The notes beneath the pieces are model-generated. The model was not told where the DNA came from. It did not search any database and worked only from the letters and a program-made list of their open reading frames with translations. Of a stretch of DNA of 64,000 nucleotides, positions 19,947 through 29,640 are shown in pieces (position 1 is the first letter of the stretch; each line of letters starts with the position of its first letter). The stretch is from positions 52,774 to 116,773 of the forward strand of contig JARVGJ010000005.1 in NCBI GenBank assembly GCA_029762595.1. Direction: 5' to 3'. A program made the position numbers and the translations under genes. The DNA comes from Methanolobus sp. (GTDB taxonomy: Archaea > Halobacteriota > Methanosarcinia > Methanosarcinales > Methanosarcinaceae).

Positions 19947-21227
19947 ATGCTTTACAAGAAACTATCCGAACTAACCGATGAAGAAAAGAGCAAACTGATA
20001 GGACGTGGCGGAGGGGATCTTGCAAATGTCGGCGAGACCGTTGCAGCTATCCTTAAGGATGTAAGGCATAATGGCGATGCAGCCCTGCGTCAATATACCA
20101 GGAAATTCGATGGTGCCGACATTGAGGCGATAGAGGTCACAAGGGAAGAGATCGATGAGGCTGTGGCAAGTATCGACCCTGAACTCATGAAACACCTTGA
20201 GTTCGCTGCCAGCAATATAAGGAAATTCCATGAGGCACAGATGCCTCAAAAGATCTGGTTCATTGAGCTTTCACCGGGAATTGAGCTGGGACAGAAGTTC
20301 ACTGCACTTGAAAGTGTGGGGGCATATGTTCCTGGGGGGAGGGCTTCTTATCCTTCCACTGCCCTGATGACAATAGTTCCGGCTAAGGTTGCAGGCGTTA
20401 AGAATGTGGTTATGTGCACGCCTCCTGGTAAGGATGGAAAGGTTAATCCTCTCACACTTGCGGCAGCAAAGGTAGCTGGCGCGGACCATGTTTATAGGCT
20501 GGGCGGTGTACAGGCTGTTGCCGGCATGGCCTATGGTACTGAAAGTGTCATGAAGGTTGATAAGATCGTGGGCCCGGGTAATGTATTTGTGACAGCTGCC
20601 AAGATGCAGGTAAGGGATGTTGCAGAGATCGATTTTCCGGCGGGGCCCAGTGAGTTGCTCATCATAGCGGATGATTCATGTAATGCCAGGATGGCTGCAT
20701 CGGATATGATAGCTCAGGCTGAACATGATCCAAGTGCGGTGTCGGTGATGGTGACAACTTCTCAAAGTATTGCATCACAGGTCAGGGACGAGGTAATAAA
20801 ACAGGCAAAGGAAACCCTCAGGCAGGATATAGTAAACACTTCCCTTGAAAATGCTGCAGTCCTTGTGGCATCATCTATGGCTGAATGTGTTTCATTTTCC
20901 AATTCATTTGCTCCTGAGCACCTTGAGATCATGGTCCATGACCCGGATCCCATCCTTGAAGGTATAGAGCATGCTGGATCTATATTTGTGGGTAACTATG
21001 CTCCGGTGCCTGTGGGTGACTATGCATCCGGTACCAATCACGTGTTGCCCACAGCAGGCTATGCCAGGATATACTCCGGCCTGAACCTCGCTCATTTCAT
21101 GAAGTCCTCAAGCATACAGAAAATAAGTAAGAAGGGGCTTGAAACCCTTAAAGGTTCGGTTATTTCGATTGCTGAGGAAGAGGGTCTTAAGGCGCACGCG
21201 GATTCTGTCAGGCTAAGGTTTGAGTGA
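19947..21227 (+). CDS. hisD: Histidinol dehydrogenase
   Basis: NAD-dependent four-electron oxidation of histidinol to histidine, the last step of histidine synthesis. The 426-residue protein has the family signatures [40 protein letters not shown] and the zinc-site region QAEHDP, and ends with the [14 protein letters not shown] segment. SD AGGGGAATAG precedes the ATG, and a TATA-like GTATAAACA lies near 19869. It stands alone; no other his biosynthesis gene is adjacent (hisS is on the other strand about 6 kb away). Confidence 0.96.
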   Translation: MLYKKLSELTDEEKSKLIGRGGGDLANVGETVAAILKDVRHNGDAALRQYTRKFDGADIEAIEVTREEIDEAVASIDPELMKHLEFAASNIRKFHEAQMPQKIWFIELSPGIELGQKFTALESVGAYVPGGRASYPSTALMTIVPAKVAGVKNVVMCTPPGKDGKVNPLTLAAAKVAGADHVYRLGGVQAVAGMAYGTESVMKVDKIVGPGNVFVTAAKMQVRDVAEIDFPAGPSELLIIADDSCNARMAASDMIAQAEHDPSAVSVMVTTSQSIASQVRDEVIKQAKETLRQDIVNTSLENAAVLVASSMAECVSFSNSFAPEHLEIMVHDPDPILEGIEHAGSIFVGNYAPVPVGDYASGTNHVLPTAGYARIYSGLNLAHFMKSSSIQKISKKGLETLKGSVISIAEEEGLKAHADSVRLRFE

Positions 21228-21335
21228 ATTGTATGATGACCCTTTGATTTTTTTATGCTTCAAATCGGTAATTATTTAATAGGTAAGCACATAGATTATT
21301 TTAATAAGTTCTCAACGAACTGGAGAGGGTTACTT

Positions 21336-21740
21336 ATGAAAATAAGAGTTGTAAGCTCGCGAGAGGAAATACCACATCTTAATCCAAACGAAAAGGTAAT
21401 TCACCTTGCATTCAGACCATCAAACAAGGATATCTTTTTGCTGGTTCAGACATGTCCTAAAGTGGAAGTCATCCAGATACCGGGTTCTTACAGGCGCACA
21501 GTCTCAAAGTCCATCGAGATGTTCATGGAAATGCAGAACATCAGGCTCATAGAAGGTGATGTCTGGGGTCACAGGAAAGATATAAATGAGTACTATAGTA
21601 TTGCTCCTGCATTACTGGACAAGATCAAAGAACTTAAATCAGAAGGCATGTCTAATGAGAATATAGTGAACAAACTGGAACGTGAGGGAAAATTGAACAG
21701 AGATATGCTGTTGTATGTACTGAGTAAGAATAAGAGTTAA
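21336..21740 (+). CDS. DUF1699-family protein
   Basis: 134 residues from the ATG at 21336, which has a GGAGAGGG SD; upstream in-frame codons (from 21255) lack one. The sequence (MKIRVVSSREEI..., EKVIHLAFRPSNKDIF, EVIQIPGSYRRTVSKSIEMF, EGDVWGHRKDINEYY) is that of DUF1699, a family I know from Methanosarcinales with no assigned role. It looks cytosolic, with an alpha/beta N-terminal part and a helical C-terminal part (SEGMSNENIVNKLEREGKL) that could be a small helix-turn-helix-like region. Single gene; a hairpin and long U-rich tract follow. Confidence 0.8.
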   Translation: MKIRVVSSREEIPHLNPNEKVIHLAFRPSNKDIFLLVQTCPKVEVIQIPGSYRRTVSKSIEMFMEMQNIRLIEGDVWGHRKDINEYYSIAPALLDKIKELKSEGMSNENIVNKLEREGKLNRDMLLYVLSKNKS

Positions 21741-21772
21741 GAGTTGTAAATCAGTATTTTAAGGGTTGGATA

Positions 21773-21890
21773 GTGCGCCATCTTGGAGGTACGCACTTAA
21801 TATCTATTTTATTAACTGAGTATTTGGATCATTTGTTTGTTTTATTATTGTGTTTGTTTTGTGTGTTCTTTTCCATATTTTCTTTTCATT
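21773..21890 (+). terminator. Hairpin and U-rich tract after the DUF1699 gene
   Basis: GTGCG (21773) pairs with CGCAC about 14 nt later, and the following 100 bases are very T-rich (TTTGTTTGTTTTATTATTG, then TTTTCCATATTTTCTTTTC). Archaeal transcription ends at U-rich tracts, so this is a likely termination zone. The 251-bp gap before cobA also contains the cobA promoter. Confidence 0.45.
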
Positions 21891-21991
21891 GAAGATTCAG
21901 GACGATGCATATTTATAACTTGGTAAGTTCATTACCATTCTAAAAACATATATTGTATTTCACTTAGAAAAGTATACAGGATTTCATTAAC

Positions 21992-22759
21992 ATGACCCAA
22001 AAATATGGTAAAGTCTACTTGGTTGGCTCAGGCCCGGGGGACCCGGAGTTACTAACACTAAAGGCCCGCAGGCTTCTTGATACTGTTGAGGTTGTGGTAT
22101 ACGACCAGCTTCCCGGGAAGGTTATTATTGATTCCATTCCTGAAAGTACTGAAAAGATAGATGCTGGTAAATATGCCGGGGATCATACACTTACCCAGGC
22201 TGAGATCAATGCTATTATAGTACGCAAAGCCAGGGAAGGCAAAGATGTGTTGAGACTTAAAGGTGGTGACCCTTATATGTTCGGCCGCGGCGGGGAAGAG
22301 GCACAGGAGCTGATCAAAGAGGGAATTGATTTTGAGGTCGTCCCGGGTATAACATCTGCTGTTGCTGTTCCTGCCTATGCGGGTATACCTGTGACACATA
22401 GGGACCATGCTTCAATGGTCACTTTCATCACGGGTCATGAAGACCCAACAAAAGAGGAAAGTGCACTTGACTGGGAGACACTTGCTAAATTCGATGGGAC
22501 TATCGTCATATTCATGGGTGTGAAAATGCTTGGCAGCAATGTCGGTGAACTGATGAAATATGGAAAAGATCCGAAAACCCCTGTAGCACTGATAGAAAGA
22601 GGCACACGTCCGGACCAGCGGGTGACTGTGGGAGTTCTTGAGAACATAGCTCAGATAGCAAAGGAAAGAGCCGTAAAGGCTCCTGCAATTACGGTCATCG
22701 GCAATGTTGTGACACTACATGAGCTTCTGGGTGAACAGCTCCCTTCAGGTTTTGAATAA
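21992..22759 (+). CDS. cobA: Uroporphyrinogen-III C-methyltransferase (SUMT)
   Basis: SAM-dependent methylation of uroporphyrinogen III at C2 and C7 to precorrin-2, the branch point to cobalamin, siroheme, F430 and the Ahb heme route. The 255-residue single-domain protein has the GSGPGDPELLTLKA N-terminal loop, YDQL, the LKGGDPYMFGRGGEE motif and PGITSA. No CysG oxidase/chelatase domain is attached. hemD starts 11 bp after its stop, which supports the assignment. Confidence 0.94.
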   Translation: MTQKYGKVYLVGSGPGDPELLTLKARRLLDTVEVVVYDQLPGKVIIDSIPESTEKIDAGKYAGDHTLTQAEINAIIVRKAREGKDVLRLKGGDPYMFGRGGEEAQELIKEGIDFEVVPGITSAVAVPAYAGIPVTHRDHASMVTFITGHEDPTKEESALDWETLAKFDGTIVIFMGVKMLGSNVGELMKYGKDPKTPVALIERGTRPDQRVTVGVLENIAQIAKERAVKAPAITVIGNVVTLHELLGEQLPSGFE

Positions 22760-22770
22760 AGGTGATTTCC

Positions 22771-23568
22771 ATGTCAGAACAAGTCAAAAGACCTTTGCTT
22801 GCAATAATGCGGCCTGAAAGCTACCTCAAGGAATCTGCAGAGCTGGCTGAATACATGGGATTTGAACCATTGGCCGTCCCGATGATAGAACTTGCAGATA
22901 TGAAGGATGAATTCTTTGATGGGTTTGTTGAAAGAGTTCTATCTGGTGTTGCGGACTTTGTTATATTTACAAGTGCCAATGGAATAGATTTTACTCTAAG
23001 GAAGATCCCCTCAGATGACAGGGGCAAATTCATAGACGCACTGAATGCTACAAAGGTCATAGCAATCGGTCCCACTACCCGTAAGGCCCTGGAAGATCTG
23101 GGTATAAATGTAATTGGTATGCCAGGTGTATATAGTTCAGAAGGGCTGGTGGAATTCCTCTGCCCGAAAGTAAAAGGTAAGATCATTGACACAGCAAGAA
23201 GTTTTTATGGTTCATCCCATTTAATAGAAGGACTGAAGGAATGCGGGGCCCAGGTCCATGAGACCAATGTCTACACACTGACAAAACCCGAGGGTGATGC
23301 CCAGGATGATTTCATACGCAGGATGCTTGATGGCCAGATCGATGTATTCGCTTTCACAAGTTCAATGATGGTGCGCAATTTCTTTGAATACGCTATTGAT
23401 AAGGCTTCCATTGAAGAGGTCATAGCCATTATGAACAGGTCGATAGTTGCAGCTATAGGTATACCTACGGCAAAGACACTTGAAAGCTATGGTGTTAAGG
23501 TTTCTGTCACTCCGGGCAAATTCACATTTGAAGACATCCTGATAAAGGTTCTTGAACAGCTTGATTGA
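22771..23568 (+). CDS. hemD: Uroporphyrinogen-III synthase
   Basis: Cyclises hydroxymethylbilane with inversion of ring D. The family is divergent, but the two-lobed pattern is clear: DFVIFTSANGIDF in the first lobe, AIGPTTRKALEDLG, then FAFTSSMMVRNFFEY and AAIGIPTAKTLESYG in the second. ATG 22771 is preferred over GTG 22762 because the GTG lies in the SD (AGGTGATT). It is coupled to cobA, and the ahbC gene follows 129 bp later, consistent with a tetrapyrrole group. Confidence 0.9.
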   Translation: MSEQVKRPLLAIMRPESYLKESAELAEYMGFEPLAVPMIELADMKDEFFDGFVERVLSGVADFVIFTSANGIDFTLRKIPSDDRGKFIDALNATKVIAIGPTTRKALEDLGINVIGMPGVYSSEGLVEFLCPKVKGKIIDTARSFYGSSHLIEGLKECGAQVHETNVYTLTKPEGDAQDDFIRRMLDGQIDVFAFTSSMMVRNFFEYAIDKASIEEVIAIMNRSIVAAIGIPTAKTLESYGVKVSVTPGKFTFEDILIKVLEQLD

Positions 23569-23697
23569 GTTTTTCAAGTAATTCAGACATTTTATTTTTG
23601 CTATCTCTCTACCATAGATATAATATAGGATGATGATATAGGAGTTCGCACACAATAGAACGATCTTATTTTATCATTTTATTACGGAGTCCTGATC

Positions 23698-24900
23698 ATG
23701 ATAGGCATTTCAAAACTTTATTGCAGAACTGTAGAGCCTTCGGATGCGCTTCGATATGGGCGCGATTCAAAAAGACTCCCATCTCACCTGCTCCAGTTCT
23801 CAAAGGATAAGAAACCGGTTGTTGTCTGGAATGTAACACAGCGATGTAACCTTCGCTGTGTTCATTGTTATGCCCACTCCAGGGATATTGACTACAGGAA
23901 CGAGCTCACTTTTGAGGAAGGCAAGTCACTTATCGATGATCTTGCAGAGTTCGGCTGTCCTGTGATATTGTTCTCGGGAGGTGAACCTCTCATGAGAAAA
24001 GACCTTCCGGAACTGGCAGGATATGCAACATCAAAGGGTATCAGGGCCGTTATATCCACTAACGGGACACTGATCACAGAAAAGATTGCAAGGAAGCTTA
24101 AGGACATAGGTCTTTCCTATGTAGGTATCTCCCTTGATGGCATGAAAGAGACCAATGACAGTTTCCGTGGTATTGAAGGCTCTTTTGAAAGAGCATTGCA
24201 GGGTCTTCGCAACTGTCAGAAAGAAGGGATCAAGGTAGGTCTGCGATTTACCATCAATCGCCATAATGTACATGATATTCCGGCAATCTTTGATCTTATG
24301 GAACTGGAGAATATTCCGCGTATCTGCTTCTATCACCTTGTATACTCAGGCCGTGGTTCTGAAATGGTGGCTGAGGACCTTTCACTTGAGGAAAGCAGAA
24401 GGACTGTGGATCTGCTGATCGATAAGACAAGAGAGCTTCACAGTAAGGGGAGGAAGGTAGAGGTTCTGACAGTGGATAATCACTGTGATGGTCCATACAT
24501 CTATTTGCGCCTCCTAAAAGAGGACCCTGAAAGGGCTGCCGAGGTACTGGAGCTTCTGAACATGAACCGGGGCAATTCATCAGGGATCGGCTTTGGTTGT
24601 ATCTCATGGGATGGTTCTGTCCATCCGGACCAGTTCTGGAGGCACCACTCATTTGGAAATGTGCGGGAGCGTAAGTTCAGTGAGATATGGAGGGATACCG
24701 ATGACAAGCTCATGGCAGGACTGAAGGATCGCAAATCTCCCATTATGGAGAATGCTGACAGATGCGCCAGATGTAAGTGGTTCGATGTGTGTAACGGTAA
24801 CTTCCGTGTACGTGCCGAAGCTGTGTACGGCAATGTATGGGCAGATGACCCTGCCTGCTATCTCACAAAGGATGAGATTGGCTATGATGACCAATCATGA
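23698..24900 (+). CDS. ahbC: Radical SAM protein, probable 12,18-didecarboxysiroheme deacetylase AhbC
   Basis: Radical SAM/SPASM enzyme predicted to remove the two acetate side chains of didecarboxysiroheme in the siroheme-dependent heme route. The 400-residue protein has the CNLRCVHC cluster motif (C50, C54, C57), the GGEPL SAM motif, and a C-terminal SPASM region with C-containing segments (GFGCISWDGSVHPDQF, CARCKWFDVCNGNFRVRA). The location after cobA and hemD supports AhbC; the close relative AhbD or NirJ are the main alternatives. ahbA, ahbB and ahbD are not in the window. Confidence 0.82.
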   Translation: MIGISKLYCRTVEPSDALRYGRDSKRLPSHLLQFSKDKKPVVVWNVTQRCNLRCVHCYAHSRDIDYRNELTFEEGKSLIDDLAEFGCPVILFSGGEPLMRKDLPELAGYATSKGIRAVISTNGTLITEKIARKLKDIGLSYVGISLDGMKETNDSFRGIEGSFERALQGLRNCQKEGIKVGLRFTINRHNVHDIPAIFDLMELENIPRICFYHLVYSGRGSEMVAEDLSLEESRRTVDLLIDKTRELHSKGRKVEVLTVDNHCDGPYIYLRLLKEDPERAAEVLELLNMNRGNSSGIGFGCISWDGSVHPDQFWRHHSFGNVRERKFSEIWRDTDDKLMAGLKDRKSPIMENADRCARCKWFDVCNGNFRVRAEAVYGNVWADDPACYLTKDEIGYDDQS

Positions 24901-24902
24901 TT

Positions 24903-25004
24903 TCAGTTCTGCATGTGTGGTATCACATAACTCAATATGACATATGACATAATTGCTACTATCAGTGCCAGGACTGCAAACTTGGCTACAAGTTTTGCGA
25001 TCAT
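24903..25004 (-). CDS. Small membrane protein, 33 residues
   Basis: ATG 25004 follows a strong SD (GAGGTGAT) and opens a 33-codon frame, MIAKLVAKFAVLALIVAIMS... to PHMQN, stopping at 24903, 2 bp from the convergent ahbC stop. The peptide is one hydrophobic helix (about residues 9-28) with two lysines at the N-terminal side, i.e. a single-pass membrane microprotein. Function unknown. The minus strand has TATA-like CTTTTTTATACC at 25061-25074 and CTTATATGA closer in. It is too short to be recognised by homology, but SD, hydrophobic pattern and tight fit between genes make it credible. Confidence 0.6.
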   Translation of the reverse strand: MIAKLVAKFAVLALIVAIMSYVILSYVIPHMQN

Positions 25005-25121
25005 TATTATCACCTCTCTTCTTCCAAGGGCTTATGTGTCTTCATATAAGGTGGGAGGTGAACAGGTATAAAAAAGATGTGGCTACCGATGCCACAAATG
25101 TCATATTTTTCCTTTAAGTCT

Positions 25122-25472
25122 TCAGACTTCTATGCAGTTCTGCCAGACTCCGTGGATGTTGCAGTATTCAAGAGCGCAGAATGCCTTGAAGTTATCCATG
25201 TCGTTCACGTGAAAAGTTGCAACAGGGTCAGTGTGCACAGGCTCAAAGTCCATTCTGCCAAAATTGATGGTCCTTCCCTCTTTTGTGATACCGTAAAGTT
25301 CGACCCATTCGATGTGATGCTCAACAGTGTTTGGGTGTGGCACTTCCTTTCCTACGACCACGCGTACAAAATCAGCCTTTGCCTGGCCATGTCCCCTGAT
25401 GATCTCTATTTCAGGCACATGTTTTTCTTTCCCTTCAACTTCCTTTCCTTTAAGTATTTCCTTGAATTCCAT
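25122..25472 (-). CDS. sorA: Class II superoxide reductase (neelaredoxin type)
   Basis: Reduces superoxide to hydrogen peroxide without making oxygen, typical for anaerobes. The 116-residue protein has the non-haem iron site of the family: E16 and H18 in EKHVP, H46 and H52 in HPNTVEHHIEW, C104 and H107 in CNIHG. There is no N-terminal desulforedoxin domain, so it is class II. The ATG at 25472 is used because the GTG at 25481 overlaps the SD (AGGTGAT). It lies 41 bp after the ferritin gene on the same strand. Confidence 0.93.
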   Translation of the reverse strand: MEFKEILKGKEVEGKEKHVPEIEIIRGHGQAKADFVRVVVGKEVPHPNTVEHHIEWVELYGITKEGRTINFGRMDFEPVHTDPVATFHVNDMDNFKAFCALEYCNIHGVWQNCIEV

Positions 25473-25513
25473 GTATATCACCTATTACACTTTGCGAATA
25501 TGCTCAAATTCTA

Positions 25514-26023
25514 TTATTCTGTGGCAGGTGGCACAAAGCTCCTTGCTTCTAGTTCCCTGTCAAGCATGAACAAACCGTTCCCGTCATTACCGACAAGTTT
25601 GAGCTTTGCTATCAGTTCATTGTCATTTGCCTCTTCCTCTATCTGTTCCGTGACGAACCACTGGAGGAATATCTGGGTAGCATAGTCCTTTTCTTCATAT
25701 GCAAGTTCTACAAGTTCATGTATTGACTTTGTGATGAACTGTTCATGTTTCAGTGTTGCCTCAAACATCTCCAATGGGGTTCCAAATGTCCCCGGGGGCT
25801 TTTCGATGGCATTAAGGACCACTTTCCCACCCTGCTCGTTTATGTAATCATATATTTTCATGGCATGGGACATCTCTTCCTGATATTGCACCATGAACCA
25901 GTTAGCAAAACCACCAAGTCCTTCATATGTGCAGTGTGCGGACATGTCCATGTAAAGATACGCAGAGTACATCTCCTTATTGATCTGCCCGTTCAGGGCT
26001 TCTGTCATATTTTCGCTTAACAT
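25514..26023 (-). CDS. ftn: Ferritin
   Basis: Iron-storage ferritin with ferroxidase activity. In the 169-residue protein the ferroxidase residues fall at E17, E50, H53, E94, Q127 and E130, the pattern of bacterial/archaeal non-haem ferritin (FtnA). The four-helix bundle and C-terminal helix are complete. It stands between the DsrE-like gene and superoxide reductase on the same strand, so probably a shared operon that limits free iron and reactive oxygen. Confidence 0.95.
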   Translation of the reverse strand: MLSENMTEALNGQINKEMYSAYLYMDMSAHCTYEGLGGFANWFMVQYQEEMSHAMKIYDYINEQGGKVVLNAIEKPPGTFGTPLEMFEATLKHEQFITKSIHELVELAYEEKDYATQIFLQWFVTEQIEEEANDNELIAKLKLVGNDGNGLFMLDRELEARSFVPPATE

Positions 26024-26057
26024 ATGTTTTCACCATTATTTCTTATTATGTAGATTA

Positions 26058-26408
26058 TCATACAACTATGACCTCATAGTTATCATCTATGTATCGTGCC
26101 ATGCTCGGATGTCCCAGCATTTCATCGCACAGGGGAAGATCCTGTCTCTTTGCACTTTCAAGGCTTTCCATTTTTGAGGCACATGCCCTGCATACACAGT
26201 CTATTAATCCGGATTCCTTTGCTTTTGCATAAAGCTTGCTGAAAGGCCTGTTGCCATCCTCTGCTTCCTTTACAAGCCTGGTTGCAGAACCTTCGATTAT
26301 CAATTTAACATCATAGCCTTTTTTTTTCATGTCCAGTGCATTCATCAGGGCATGAACGAAACACATTTCTTCTCCATTAAATGCAAAAACAGCTATCTTC
26401 TTTCTCAA
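26058..26408 (-). CDS. DsrE/DsrF-like small protein
   Basis: 116-residue protein of the DsrE-like fold (IAVFAFNGEEMCFVHALMNALDMKKKGYDV at the N terminus is split here as a description of residues 5-34). It has a CVCRAC group (C71, C73, C76) and C94 in LPLCDEM that could take part in sulfur transfer or metal binding. The start is TTG at 26408 with SD AGGTGATC. It is the first gene of the ferritin/superoxide reductase group. A TATA box (26491-26503) gives a leader of about 57 nt. Confidence 0.78.
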   Translation of the reverse strand: MRKKIAVFAFNGEEMCFVHALMNALDMKKKGYDVKLIIEGSATRLVKEAEDGNRPFSKLYAKAKESGLIDCVCRACASKMESLESAKRQDLPLCDEMLGHPSMARYIDDNYEVIVV

Positions 26409-26490
26409 AAGATCACCTTATCCTACAAATTATTCTATGGATTACTCGATCTTACTTATTCCTCTTTCTCTCCCTTCTTAGGATTGACCA

Positions 26491-26503
26491 GATATATATA
26501 AAG
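26491..26503 (-). promoter_or_regulatory. TATA box of the dsrE-ferritin-SOR group
   Basis: Minus-strand CTTTATATATATC, an excellent archaeal TATA, 85-95 bp before the TTG start of the DsrE-like gene. Transcription would begin near 26465. Confidence 0.6.
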
Positions 26504-26628
26504 TGTTTTCGGTATACTGATATTTATTTTAAATATAGCGGTACTATTTCTATAAGTAAATACGTATGTAATTAATTTTTATATTTAGTCTGGCTCTTTG
26601 TCTGGGTGTATTTGCGCAGATCACTCTT

Positions 26629-26658
26629 AGGTGTCAAGTGAAGAGGTGTCAAGTGAAG
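26629..26658. repeat. Perfect 15-bp tandem duplication in the dsrE-valS intergenic region
   Basis: AGGTGTCAAGTGAAG occurs twice head to tail (26629-26643 and 26644-26658). It lies in the 480-bp gap 26409-26888 between the divergent dsrE-like and valS genes, upstream of the valS start by about 230 bp. Apart from this, the dsrE TATA box and AT-rich stretches, I see nothing gene-like in the gap. Confidence 0.6.
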
Positions 26659-26888
26659 TGCAAAGTGGGGAAGTGCTGGAGCATACCTGTATCAGTAAAT
26701 GTTACAGGTCATGGCGTTTAGCTTTGCTGTGTCTGGCTGTCCATAAATTCTCATGTCTTTCCTTTGCATCCCTGGCCTTTACCAGATAATTTAAATAATC
26801 TTACGCCACTTAGGATAAAAAAACACAACCAATATATTGGATATGCTGATCAATATATTATCCACATCACATTTATCGGAGAGTCACA

Positions 26889-29495
26889 ATGACCGTTCCA
26901 AAAGAATATGACCCACATATCATAGAGCCGAAATGGCGTGATTCATGGAACATGTCCATGTACCATTTTGACTGGAAAGACAAAAGCAGACCCCAGTTCA
27001 TCATTGATACGCCGCCGCCATACCCGACGGGAAATTTCCACATAGGCAACTCGCTTAACTGGTGTTACATTGATTTTGTTGCAAGATATAAGCGTATGTG
27101 CGGATACAATGTCATGTTTCCCCAGGGCTGGGACTGCCATGGCCTGCCCACAGAGGTAAAGGTTGAGGAGACATACGGTATCACTAAGAATGAGGTTCCC
27201 AGGGAAGAGTTCAGGAGGATGTGCCGTGAACTTACCATTGGCAACATCGAAAAAATGAGAAGCACGATGCTCAACCTGGGCTTTTCCACCGACTGGAGCA
27301 ATGAATTTGTGACCATGGAGCCTGAATATTATTCCAAGACCCAGAGGTCTTTCCGGAAGATGTATGATATGGGTCGCCTCTACCAGTCCGAACATCCTGT
27401 TAATTGGTGTCCCAGGTGTGAAACTGCAATTGCTTTTGCAGAAGTGGAATACGATTCAAGGGAAACAATGCTTAATTACCTGCATTTCGGGGATCTGGAG
27501 ATAGCAACCACCAGGCCGGAATTACTTGCAGCATGTGTTGCTGTAGCTATTAATCCCGAAGATGAGCGTTATTGTGCTTACGTTGGTTCCACTGTGAAAG
27601 TACCGCTTTTCGGTCATGAGGTAAAGGTCATCGGCGACATGGCTGTTGATCCTGGTTTCGGTACCGGTGTGGTCATGATATGTACCTTTGGTGACAAGCA
27701 GGATGTCAGGTGGTGGGTGGAGCATGGTCTCCCACTTCGCAAAGCTATTGATAAGAACGGCCTGATGACAGAGATTGCCGGCAAGTATGCCGGAATGACA
27801 ATTCCGGACTGCAAAAGGGCCATTGTTGAAGACCTCAAAAAAGAAGGTTATCTTTTCGAGCAGAAACCCTTGGATCAGAATGTTGGTATGTGCTGGCGGT
27901 GTGATACGCCAATCGAGATACTTTCCGAGCGTCAGTGGTTCATTAAGATAGATACCGATGAGGTCTCAAAGGCATCCAATGAGATAAAATGGCTGCCGGA
28001 GTATATGAAGGTCAGGCTTGACAACTGGACAGGCACGATGGAATGGGACTGGTGCATATCCCGCCAGAGGCTTTTTGCAACGCCAATACCCGTATGGTAC
28101 TGTAAGCATTGCGGTGAGGTAATGGTTGCAAAGGAGGATTGGATGCCTGTTGATCCGACTCAGCAGGAGCCTCCCCAGACCTGTAAATGTGGCAGCAGCG
28201 AGTTTGAGGCTGAAGAGGATGTCCTGGATACATGGATGGACTCATCTATAACAGCACTGCATGTTTCGGGCTGGCTCACAGATCATGAGATGAGGCTGCC
28301 CACGCAGCTTCGTCCACAAGGGCATGATATCATAAGGACCTGGGCCTTCTACACTATACTACGTTCTATGGCCATCCAGGGCAAGAGGCCATGGGATGCC
28401 ATTCTTGTAAACGGTATGGTGCTTGGGCAGGATGGTCACAAGATGAGCAAGTCGCTTGGTAATGTTATATCTCCGGAAGAGGTCATCAAGGACTACAGTG
28501 CTGATGCTTTCAGGCAGTGGGCAGCCATAGGTGGTTCCCCGGGCTCTGATGTCATGTTCCGCTGGAAGGATGTGGTTTCAGCGTCACGGTTCTTTGCAAA
28601 GATGTGGAGTATCTACCGGTTCAGCATGTCCCATCTTGAAGATTACGAGCATGATGATTATAAGCACAGTGGCCCTGATATATCCGGACTGAAGATAGTT
28701 GACAGGTGGCTTCTGAGCAACCTGAACAGGCTTATCGGTTCAGTGACAATGTCAATGGATAATTATCAGTTCGATGAGGCTTTTAAGGCTATAAGGGGTT
28801 TTACATGGGACATACTTGCAGACAACTATATCGAACTTGTGAAATCACGTCTTTATGGTGAGGATGAAGCTGGAAAGAATGCTGCAAGATATACTTTGTA
28901 TGTTACCATCGATGCTCTATCCCGCTTGCTGGCACCTTTTGCCCCGTTCTTTGCAGAGGAGATGTTCTCAGGTATCGGAAATGGCAGTGTTCATGTGCAA
29001 TCCTGGCCAAAGGTTAACGGGTCCATGATAGATGCTGATGCAGAGGCCTCGGGAGAGTTCATAAAGGATGTTGCAGGCAGCGTCAGAAGATACAAGTCAG
29101 ACCATGGCATGGCCTTAAATGCTCCTCTTGAAAAAATAGAGATATATGGCACTCTTGATGATATAACCGATGTTCTGGGAGCTACGAATTCTCCGGTGGA
29201 GATCATAGCTGGTGAACCTGATTTTGAGCATGTTCCTGTTAGTGTCAAGCCTAATATGGGTGTGATAGGTCCTAAGTTCAGAGGCCAGGCGAAGGCCATA
29301 ATCAATGCGTTGGCAGAGGAGAATCCTAAAAAGATCGCTGATGAGATAGTAAATGGCAGGATAACTGTGAGTGTCAATGGGGACATGCTTGAACTTGATC
29401 CGGACTGCGTTGAAGTGGAGAAGGAGGTCGTTTCTGCAGGAAGAGCAGTTGATGTTCTTGATATCAACGGAATCCCGGTTGTCATTGTAAGGTGA
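26889..29495 (+). CDS. valS: Valyl-tRNA synthetase
   Basis: Class I synthetase with an editing domain, 868 residues. HIGH motif appears as HIGN (51-54), the KMSKSLGN motif is near residue 518, and the CP1 editing domain contains [19 protein letters not shown]. Two zinc-knuckle-like groups occur (CPRCETA around 175; CKHCGEV and CKCGSSEF around 402-435). The C terminus lacks the long coiled coil seen in many bacterial ValRS, as usual in archaea. It ends 8 bp before a strong hairpin. Confidence 0.96.
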   Translation: MTVPKEYDPHIIEPKWRDSWNMSMYHFDWKDKSRPQFIIDTPPPYPTGNFHIGNSLNWCYIDFVARYKRMCGYNVMFPQGWDCHGLPTEVKVEETYGITKNEVPREEFRRMCRELTIGNIEKMRSTMLNLGFSTDWSNEFVTMEPEYYSKTQRSFRKMYDMGRLYQSEHPVNWCPRCETAIAFAEVEYDSRETMLNYLHFGDLEIATTRPELLAACVAVAINPEDERYCAYVGSTVKVPLFGHEVKVIGDMAVDPGFGTGVVMICTFGDKQDVRWWVEHGLPLRKAIDKNGLMTEIAGKYAGMTIPDCKRAIVEDLKKEGYLFEQKPLDQNVGMCWRCDTPIEILSERQWFIKIDTDEVSKASNEIKWLPEYMKVRLDNWTGTMEWDWCISRQRLFATPIPVWYCKHCGEVMVAKEDWMPVDPTQQEPPQTCKCGSSEFEAEEDVLDTWMDSSITALHVSGWLTDHEMRLPTQLRPQGHDIIRTWAFYTILRSMAIQGKRPWDAILVNGMVLGQDGHKMSKSLGNVISPEEVIKDYSADAFRQWAAIGGSPGSDVMFRWKDVVSASRFFAKMWSIYRFSMSHLEDYEHDDYKHSGPDISGLKIVDRWLLSNLNRLIGSVTMSMDNYQFDEAFKAIRGFTWDILADNYIELVKSRLYGEDEAGKNAARYTLYVTIDALSRLLAPFAPFFAEEMFSGIGNGSVHVQSWPKVNGSMIDADAEASGEFIKDVAGSVRRYKSDHGMALNAPLEKIEIYGTLDDITDVLGATNSPVEIIAGEPDFEHVPVSVKPNMGVIGPKFRGQAKAIINALAEENPKKIADEIVNGRITVSVNGDMLELDPDCVEVEKEVVSAGRAVDVLDINGIPVVIVR

Positions 29496-29502
29496 ACACC
29501 TG

Positions 29503-29532
29503 ATGTTTATGCGGGGCTGGCCGCATAAACAT
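29503..29532 (+). terminator. Perfect 12-bp hairpin after valS
   Basis: ATGTTTATGCGG (29503-29514) and CCGCATAAACAT (29521-29532) form a perfect 12-bp stem with a GGCTGG loop, 8 bp after the valS stop. The following bases are ATTAAAAGC with no U run, so it could be an mRNA end-stabilising hairpin rather than a true terminator. Confidence 0.6.
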
Positions 29533-29640
29533 TAAAAGCAACCATTAGCTATTTTACAGAAGCGATATCTATCAGATTTATAGTATGGTATACCGTATTA
29601 TGGTAAAAATTATGTCAATTATGTCTGCCTGACGGGTGAT

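Noticed and set aside
25077..25685. 202-codon plus-strand frame over superoxide reductase and ferritin
   Set aside because: Antisense to two genes with intact metal-site residues; no SD and Phe/Ser-rich translation.
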